From Paenibacillus methanolicus (GTDB lineage: Bacteria; Bacillota; Bacilli; Paenibacillales; Paenibacillaceae), in assembly GCF_008124765.1 (NCBI RefSeq), contig NZ_VNHS01000005.1:434001-498000 (forward strand): a stretch of 64,000 nucleotides of DNA. Direction: 5' to 3'. This document shows, piece after piece, positions 59,601-64,000 of the stretch. Below the pieces are notes generated by a model that worked only from the letters and a program-made list of their open reading frames with translations, ran no database searches and was not told the DNA's origin. Each line of letters opens with the position of its first letter. Position 1 is the first letter of the stretch. The position numbers and the translations under genes were made by a program.

Positions 59601-59651
59601 GGGTTCGCGCGGCCGGAGCACCGGAGTTCTGCTTGCTTCGTCGCCAAGGTC

Positions 59652-59681
59652 TTTACAACCGGAACCGATTGCCGCTATAAT
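59652..59681 (+). promoter_or_regulatory. Sigma-A promoter of the antiporter at 59797
   Basis: TTTACA (59652-59657), 18-bp spacer, TATAAT (59676-59681). The inferred +1 near 59688 gives a leader of about 110 nt that contains an attenuator. Confidence 0.7.
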
Positions 59682-59708
59682 AACGACAGTTATTCATATG
59701 GAGAGTAC

Positions 59709-59748
59709 CGGAGGAGCCTGCCAACAGCGGGCTCTTTTTGTCTTTTTT
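59709..59748 (+). promoter_or_regulatory. Attenuator leader with CGGAGGAGCCTG motif, copy 1
   Basis: The 12-nt motif CGGAGGAGCCTG (59709-59720) is followed by the terminator GAGCCTG/CGGGCTC with T5 and a later T6 run. The same 12-mer opens the leader of the second antiporter (61399). Located inside the transcript, it could stop or pass RNA polymerase in response to a ligand or ion. Confidence 0.6.
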
Positions 59749-59796
59749 CGGGTATACCATCGTTAGGCGGGCGGCATTTCGCAAGGAGGGGAACAT

Positions 59797-61077
59797 GTGG
59801 AACAACAGGCTTACTGGGCAATCGGCATTTTTGTTATTATCTACGGGTTGATTATTTCGGAGAAGATTCACCGAACGATTCTGGCGATGCTTGGCGGCTT
59901 GGCCATGGTCGTCTTCGGGATCGTCGAGCATGATGCGGCGCTTCATCACATCGATTTCAATACGCTCGGCTTGCTGATCGGGATGATGATCATCGTCAGC
60001 GTGACGGCGGATACCGGGCTGTTCAAATACGTCGCCGTCTGGGCGGCGAAGAAGGTGAAAGGGGAGCCTGTACGCATTCTGGTCGCGCTCGCGCTGATTA
60101 CGGCGTTCGGCTCGGCCTTCCTCGACAACGTGACGACCGTTCTGCTCATGGCGCCCGTTACGTTCAGCATTACGAAGCAGCTTCGGGTCAATCCGATTCC
60201 GTTCCTCATCACGCAGATTATCGCTTCGAACGTGGGCGGCACGGCCACGTTGATCGGCGATCCGCCGAACATCATGATCGGCAACGAAGTGGAGGAATTG
60301 ACGTTCATGGCGTTTATCTACAACTTGACGCCGATCGCCATGTTGATCATGCTGGCTTATATTCCGCTCTTCGTCTGGATGTTCCGCAAGCAGATTCGGA
60401 CGACGCCCGAACTGCAGGCGGACATCATGAAGCTGGATATGTCGGAGCTCATCACGGACCGCAAGCTGCTGATCAAGTGCTTGATCGTCATGGGGATGAC
60501 CATATTGGGCTTCTTCTTGCATCAAGCGCTGCATCTCGAGTCGTCGGCCGTCGCGCTGACCGGCGCCTTCGTACTGCTGCTGCTGACGGGGGAGCACAAG
60601 ATGGAACAGGCGCTCACCCGGGTCGAGTGGACGACGATCTTCTTCTTCGTCGGGCTGTTCGCCCTGGTGTCCGGCTTGGTCGAGACCGGAGTGATCGCGC
60701 AGCTGGCCGCCAAGGCGATCGAGCTGACCGGGGGCGATCTAGTCGCGACGTCGATGCTGATCTTATGGCTGAGCGCGATAGCGTCCGCGTTCCTCGACAA
60801 TATCCCGTTCGTGGCCACGATGATTCCGATGATTCAAGAGATGGGGCAGATGAGCATGGACAATCTCGAGCCGCTCTGGTGGAGCTTGGCGCTGGGCGCT
60901 TGTCTCGGCGGTAACGGCTCCTTGATCGGCGCGAGCGCGAATTTGATCGTAGCGGGGCTTGCGGGCAAGGAGGGTCATCCAATCCGGTTTCTCTACTATC
61001 TGAAGATCGGGTTTCCGCTCATGCTGCTCTCCGTTGCGATGGCCAGCGTATACATTTACATCCGGTATTTGATGTAA
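59797..61077 (+). CDS. SLC13/ArsB-NhaD-type ion transporter
   Basis: This 426-residue membrane protein has about eleven spans and the ion-transporter superfamily layout. The first repeat has GSAFLDNVTTVLLMAPVTFS and NVGGTATLIGDPPNIMIG; the second has SAFLDNIPFVATMIPMIQEM and CLGGNGSLIGASANLIVAGLAG. These paired hairpins form the ion site in ArsB/NhaD proteins. It may exchange Na+, arsenite or an organic anion with H+. GTG start at 59797 after AAGGAGGGG; ATG at 59795 is out of frame. Followed closely by a 94-codon gene and then a second antiporter. Confidence 0.9.
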   Translation: MEQQAYWAIGIFVIIYGLIISEKIHRTILAMLGGLAMVVFGIVEHDAALHHIDFNTLGLLIGMMIIVSVTADTGLFKYVAVWAAKKVKGEPVRILVALALITAFGSAFLDNVTTVLLMAPVTFSITKQLRVNPIPFLITQIIASNVGGTATLIGDPPNIMIGNEVEELTFMAFIYNLTPIAMLIMLAYIPLFVWMFRKQIRTTPELQADIMKLDMSELITDRKLLIKCLIVMGMTILGFFLHQALHLESSAVALTGAFVLLLLTGEHKMEQALTRVEWTTIFFFVGLFALVSGLVETGVIAQLAAKAIELTGGDLVATSMLILWLSAIASAFLDNIPFVATMIPMIQEMGQMSMDNLEPLWWSLALGACLGGNGSLIGASANLIVAGLAGKEGHPIRFLYYLKIGFPLMLLSVAMASVYIYIRYLM

Positions 61078-61091
61078 GGGGAGGCTGAACG

Positions 61092-61376
61092 ATGATTCAA
61101 TACCGGTTCGACGAAACCGTGATTGAAGTACAGGAGAGGCGAGACGGCGCGGAGACCGAATTTCGAATTCGCCTGCTGCAAGCCGAGCCGTATGCGGGAC
61201 GGATGAAAGACATTCAGCGGCGGTTCGAGGACAACGAGGACTACACGGACGCGCTGTTCTACGTCTATCCGGACCATGCGTACAAAATCATCGTCCGGGA
61301 TGCGCATTACGCGGATTTCCTGACGGCGCTGTTCAAAGCGAAGCTGATCCTGTCGCTTGCTTGGGCGGAGGCGTAA
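61092..61376 (+). CDS. Hypothetical small protein between two antiporters
   Basis: The 94-residue protein is soluble and charged (MIQYRFDETVIEVQERRDGA, then RFEDNEDYTDALFYVYPDHAY). It starts 14 bp after the upstream antiporter gene with AGGGGAGG as ribosome site, so it is cotranscribed. Similar small cytoplasmic proteins are often encoded beside CPA transporters and may regulate them. I do not recognise it. Confidence 0.65.
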   Translation: MIQYRFDETVIEVQERRDGAETEFRIRLLQAEPYAGRMKDIQRRFEDNEDYTDALFYVYPDHAYKIIVRDAHYADFLTALFKAKLILSLAWAEA

Positions 61377-61398
61377 CAACGGAATACGAGCAATGAAT

Positions 61399-61466
61399 CG
61401 GAGGAGCCTGTCACCAAGGGATCGCCGTGCCTATCGCACGGGGTCCGCTGGCGGCAGGCTTTTTTT
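61399..61466 (+). promoter_or_regulatory. Attenuator leader with CGGAGGAGCCTG motif, copy 2
   Basis: The same 12-mer CGGAGGAGCCTG (61399-61410) begins the 5' arm of a terminator: AGCCTGTC pairs with GGCAGGCT, followed by T7 (61460-61466). Between the arms sits a second hairpin (CCGTGC/GCACGG). The downstream gene is the CPA2 antiporter, 34 bp later. Confidence 0.6.
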
Positions 61467-61499
61467 GCGCATACTACCAAATAAGGATGGTGTTGAACG

Positions 61500-62657
61500 A
61501 TGTTGATTTTCGACTTGGCGATTATTTTGCTCGCCTCGAAGCTGGCCGGCGATGTAAGCGTGAAGCTTCGCCAGCCGGCCGTATTAGGCAAGCTGCTCAT
61601 TGGCATTATTTTGGGACCGGCCGTGCTGGGACTGATAACGGCAACGGACGTGCTGGAGGAACTGAGCCAGATCGGCGTCATTTTGCTCATGTTCCTGGCG
61701 GGACTGGAGACGGATGCGGATGAATTCAAGCGCACGGGCAAAGCCTCGTCCTTCGTCGGCATAGCCGGTATCGCGCTGCCGCTTGCGCTTGGTTACGGTG
61801 CGGGCATGCTGATGGATCTGCCGCCGCTCGAATCGATTTTTCTCGGCCTGCTGCTTTCGGCGACGAGCGTCAGCATCTCCGTTCAAGCGTTGAAGGAAAT
61901 GGGACGGCTGAAGTCGAGGGAAGGAACGACGATATTGGGCGCGGCGGTCATCGACGACGTGCTCGTCATTATCGCCTTGGCGTTCGTCATGAGTCTGGCG
62001 GGCGGCGACGTTAATCTTGGCGTCGTCATCTTGAAGAAAGTCGCCTTCTTCGCAATCGGCATCTTGGCGGCGTGGAAGCTCGTGCCGCTCGTGCTGCGCC
62101 TGTTCGCGCCGCTCCGGGTGACGGAATCGGTCGTGTCGGCCGCATTGATCCTTTGCTTCGCGTTCGCGTACATGGCGGAGTATACCGGCGTGGCGGCCAT
62201 CATCGGCGGGTACATGGCGGGCGTGGCGATCAGCTTCACGGGCTACAGGCACGAGGTGACGGAGAAAATCGAGACGATCAGCTACGCCGTCTTCGTGCCG
62301 GTCTTCTTTACGTCGATTGGCGTTAAGGTGGAGTTCGCGGGTATTTCGTCCCAGCTCGGTTTAATCGCTGGATTGACCGTCGTCGCGGTCGTCTCCAAGT
62401 TAGTGGGCTCCGCGATCGGCGCGAAGGCGGCGGGCTTTGGCTGGCGCGGCGCGCTCGGCATCGGCGCCGCGATGGTGTCGCGGGGCGAAGTTGCCCTCAT
62501 CATCGCTGCGATCGGACAGGAAGCGGGCTTGCTGCAGCCGGACTTGTTCGCGGTGCTCGTGGTGGTCGTGCTGCTGACGACGATCGTGACGCCGCCGATG
62601 ATGAAATGGTTTTTCGGGGATCAGGCAGATGGCGGTCAGGAGAAAGCGGAAGCATAA
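61500..62657 (+). CDS. CPA2/KefB-type cation:proton antiporter
   Basis: The 385-residue membrane protein has about twelve spans. The first half has the KefB/NapA hallmarks RQPAVLGKLLIGIILGPAVLG and LLMFLAGLETD. A later span carries GAAVIDDVLVIIALAF, whose Asp-Asp pair binds and exchanges the ion in CPA2 proteins. The C terminus ends after the last span with no RCK/TrkA-N domain, so regulation must come from elsewhere. It would exchange Na+ or K+ for H+. The ATG has a weak site and sits just after the attenuator leader. Confidence 0.92.
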   Translation: MLIFDLAIILLASKLAGDVSVKLRQPAVLGKLLIGIILGPAVLGLITATDVLEELSQIGVILLMFLAGLETDADEFKRTGKASSFVGIAGIALPLALGYGAGMLMDLPPLESIFLGLLLSATSVSISVQALKEMGRLKSREGTTILGAAVIDDVLVIIALAFVMSLAGGDVNLGVVILKKVAFFAIGILAAWKLVPLVLRLFAPLRVTESVVSAALILCFAFAYMAEYTGVAAIIGGYMAGVAISFTGYRHEVTEKIETISYAVFVPVFFTSIGVKVEFAGISSQLGLIAGLTVVAVVSKLVGSAIGAKAAGFGWRGALGIGAAMVSRGEVALIIAAIGQEAGLLQPDLFAVLVVVVLLTTIVTPPMMKWFFGDQADGGQEKAEA

Positions 62658-62680
62658 GCGTAGGCGTAACGGGACGATCG

Positions 62681-62761
62681 CGTGAAACGGCCCCGTCGCT
62701 TTTTGCGGCGCTGCGCGTTTCATTCCGGTGACATAGAGGCTCTTGCATACCTGTAAAATTC
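62681..62761 (-). repeat. Interspersed structured repeat, copy D
   Basis: Reading on the minus strand it opens GAATTTTACAG, then ACCGGAATGAAACG, and ends CCGTTTCAC after a hairpin TGAAACG/CGTTTCA with inner pairing (CGCCGC/GCGACG). The right half matches copies A and B; the left half is degenerate. It lies between the antiporter gene and a bidirectional terminator. Confidence 0.65.
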
Positions 62762-62784
62762 ATATTTTCCTATATGTTAAAAAC

Positions 62785-62839
62785 AGCTCCTTCCGCGGAA
62801 TGCCGACCTCTAAAGGTCTTGCCCGGGAAGGAGCTTTTA
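62785..62839. terminator. Bidirectional terminator
   Basis: AGCTCCTTCC and GGAAGGAGCT form the outer stem, GACCT/AGGTC a second inner stem; AAAA on the left and TTTTAT on the right suit both strands. Confidence 0.85.
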
Positions 62840-62930
62840 TGCGTGCCGGCTTCGATTTGATGGCATGCTGTGCGACGGGTGGCGAGAATAGGCTGGATTC
62901 GCATCGCTGCGATTATACGGGGGATGCGCA

Positions 62931-63227
62931 TTACGAACGACGCACCGAGCGAGGAATGGCGGCGCCCCGAGCGGGACGGAGAATAATTTCGGCGGCGCGC
63001 AGACGGAATTCGTCGTTCTCGTGTCGCAGCATCTCTTCCAAGACGAGATAAGCTTGGCGTTTCAGCGCATCGTCTTTTCTTTTCGCGAACCGTTCGATCA
63101 GGCTGGCGACGATTTTCTTGCGAGGCTTCGCGTCGGCGAATTTCCATGCATGGCGGGCGCGTTGGGCCAGTTCGGCCTCCTGCGCCTGATGCATTTGTTC
63201 GAATTGATACGGGTGCATAGGATTCAT
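62931..63227 (-). CDS. Hypothetical helical protein coupled to an ArsR regulator
   Basis: This 98-residue protein is charged and wholly helical (EQMHQAQEAELAQRARHAWK, KKIVASLIERFAKRKDDALK), consistent with a coiled coil. Its ATG overlaps the stop of the upstream regulator gene (ATGA) and AAGGAGG precedes it inside that gene. It may modulate the regulator. No family recognised. The frame beyond 63227 is spurious. Confidence 0.65.
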   Translation of the reverse strand: MNPMHPYQFEQMHQAQEAELAQRARHAWKFADAKPRKKIVASLIERFAKRKDDALKRQAYLVLEEMLRHENDEFRLRAAEIILRPARGAAIPRSVRRS

Positions 63228-63892
63228 TCTTCTTCCTCCTTGAGGGTGGTTAAGTGGTCTTCTTGTTCGGAAATCGGTTCTTCGACGGCCGGCTCGCGAT
63301 CGGTCCCGAAGCGAGGCTCGTCGATTTGCAGCCCGATGCCGGAGAAATAATACCATTTGGCTTCATCCGGATTTTCGGGTTCGGGGAGCTGGTCGAGCTC
63401 CTCCACGAGTTTGCGGAAGCGGACGAGCCAATCGACGAATTGCGCCTCGGTTGCCCGGATTTCCGCCTGCATCATGAGACGCGGGCGACGCGTCACGTCG
63501 TCGATCGTCGTGCGGAAGGCTTCTTCGGGAGCGGAGATGACGCGAAGCCTCGCGCGGTTAAGCACTTCCAGCATGCTGTGGCGATAATAATCCCCGACTT
63601 CGGCCGCGTATGGCAGCAGGTCGTCGGCAATGCGGAAGCTGTAAGCAACCGAACGGTAAAACTTTTGGATGATGCCGTTTTTGGCCTCTGTATGAACGAC
63701 GTGAATGAACCCGTACTTCTCCAGTTCATTCAGATGATAGTGGATTTTGGCTCGCGGAATCTCAAGACTGTGCGCAATCTGCTGGCCGGTATAGGAGCCC
63801 TCGATGAGCATGTTTAGAATTTTGACCCGGAACGGGTCGCTGAGCGCTTTGAGCTGGTCGTAGTTGGTGATCATGTAGTATTGGTCCAACAT
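63224..63892 (-). CDS. ArsR-type helix-turn-helix transcriptional regulator
   Basis: The 222-residue protein has a winged helix at the N terminus (about 10-85; LSDPFRVKILNMLIEGSYTGQ, SLEIPRAKIHYHLNELEKYGF) and a C-terminal ~130-residue helical domain of unknown role with an acidic end (EQEDHLTTLKEEEE). There is no ArsR metal-binding Cys set. AGGATG lies before the ATG, a modest site. It is translationally coupled to the 98-residue gene. Its promoter lies at the right edge of the window; what it regulates is not visible. Confidence 0.86.
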   Translation of the reverse strand: MLDQYYMITNYDQLKALSDPFRVKILNMLIEGSYTGQQIAHSLEIPRAKIHYHLNELEKYGFIHVVHTEAKNGIIQKFYRSVAYSFRIADDLLPYAAEVGDYYRHSMLEVLNRARLRVISAPEEAFRTTIDDVTRRPRLMMQAEIRATEAQFVDWLVRFRKLVEELDQLPEPENPDEAKWYYFSGIGLQIDEPRFGTDREPAVEEPISEQEDHLTTLKEEEE

Positions 63893-63938
63893 ATTTTCAC
63901 ATCCTAATCGTTTTACACGGTCAAATTTATTTACTCGT

Positions 63939-63968
63939 ATAATAAAATATGACGGTAATAATTGTCAA
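63939..63968 (-). promoter_or_regulatory. Sigma-A promoter of the ArsR-type gene
   Basis: On the minus strand TTGACA (63968 to 63963), 18-bp spacer, TATTAT (63944 to 63939), in an AT-rich stretch at the window edge. Confidence 0.75.
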
Positions 63969-64000
63969 CCGCATTTTGGCATCGTACGGCGCCTCTTTTT

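Noticed and set aside
59698..59766. Short leader ORF before the first antiporter
   Set aside because: An ATG lies in frame through the attenuator but has no ribosome site. A matching frame at 61393-61506 also lacks one, so both are mentioned only as an alternative mechanism.
1..64000. Insertion sequences, prophage, CRISPR array, tRNA or rRNA genes
   Set aside because: No transposase or integrase frames, no regularly spaced repeats and no tRNA-like cloverleaf with CCA or T-loop were recognised.

Overview
The window looks like chromosomal DNA from a high-GC member of the Paenibacillaceae (Paenibacillus or Cohnella type). This is inferred from strong GGAGG ribosome binding sites, Gram-positive rho-independent terminators, SLH-domain surface protein architecture, a YesM/YesN-type two-component pair beside a sugar ABC importer, a fused SecDF, CcpA-type cre sites and Fur 7-1-7 boxes. 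No rRNA, tRNA, CRISPR array, transposase or prophage gene was seen. The DNA ends inside a gene at the left edge (GH101) and in a promoter at the right edge.

Layout. 1-3.4 kb: 3' part of a secreted GH101 endo-alpha-N-acetylgalactosaminidase. 3.4-5.2 kb: an AhpD-like protein with its Crp/Fnr regulator, and an orphan acyl carrier protein. 5.2-10.6 kb: a NEW3-domain/ABC-2 exporter operon, divergent from an ECF sigma/anti-sigma pair. 10.7-15.3 kb: a 1437-residue S-layer-anchored GH26 mannanase. 15.4-19.6 kb: thymidylate synthase with an apparent CTG start, a serine hydrolase and a MerR/GyrI-like regulator. 19.7-29.5 kb: sugar ABC importer, histidine kinase/AraC response regulator and a beta-helix polysaccharide-active protein. 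29.7-36.4 kb: small accessory genes, DMT and MFS exporters, an orphan eCIS-core (DUF4157) protein and a crcB pair. 36.8-41.2 kb: an exopolysaccharide-type operon (DUF2334 deacetylase-like protein with FG-GAP-like repeats, GT2, cNMP-binding/CPBP protease fusion). 41.3-46.5 kb: riboswitch-controlled DMT transporter, secDF and a threonine-aldolase-type enzyme. 46.6-50 kb: a hairpin-rich gap, MerR-thioredoxin operon, second ECF sigma system and a Fur-controlled 33-codon gene. 50-57 kb: asparaginase, DUF421, acetyltransferases, DMT exporter, and AraC divergent from GH35 beta-galactosidase. 57-64 kb: VOC protein, MTHFR-like enzyme, two cation antiporters with related attenuator leaders, and an ArsR-type regulator.

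How it fits together. Much of the window serves extracellular polysaccharide use: secreted or surface glycosidases (GH101, GH26), a sugar importer with its own two-component control, cytoplasmic GH35 and cre sites at three of these genes. Around this are envelope and ion-homeostasis functions (SecDF, Fluc channels, antiporters, ECF sigma systems).

The most unusual signals are non-coding. They are a four-copy interspersed ~100-bp element with two potential hairpins, a tandem-Fur-box promoter driving a tiny ORF, a purine-type riboswitch with an extra hairpin in L2, a shared leader motif before two antiporters, and an unassigned hairpin-rich 430-nt gap. All functional statements come from reading the sequence; no database search was run.
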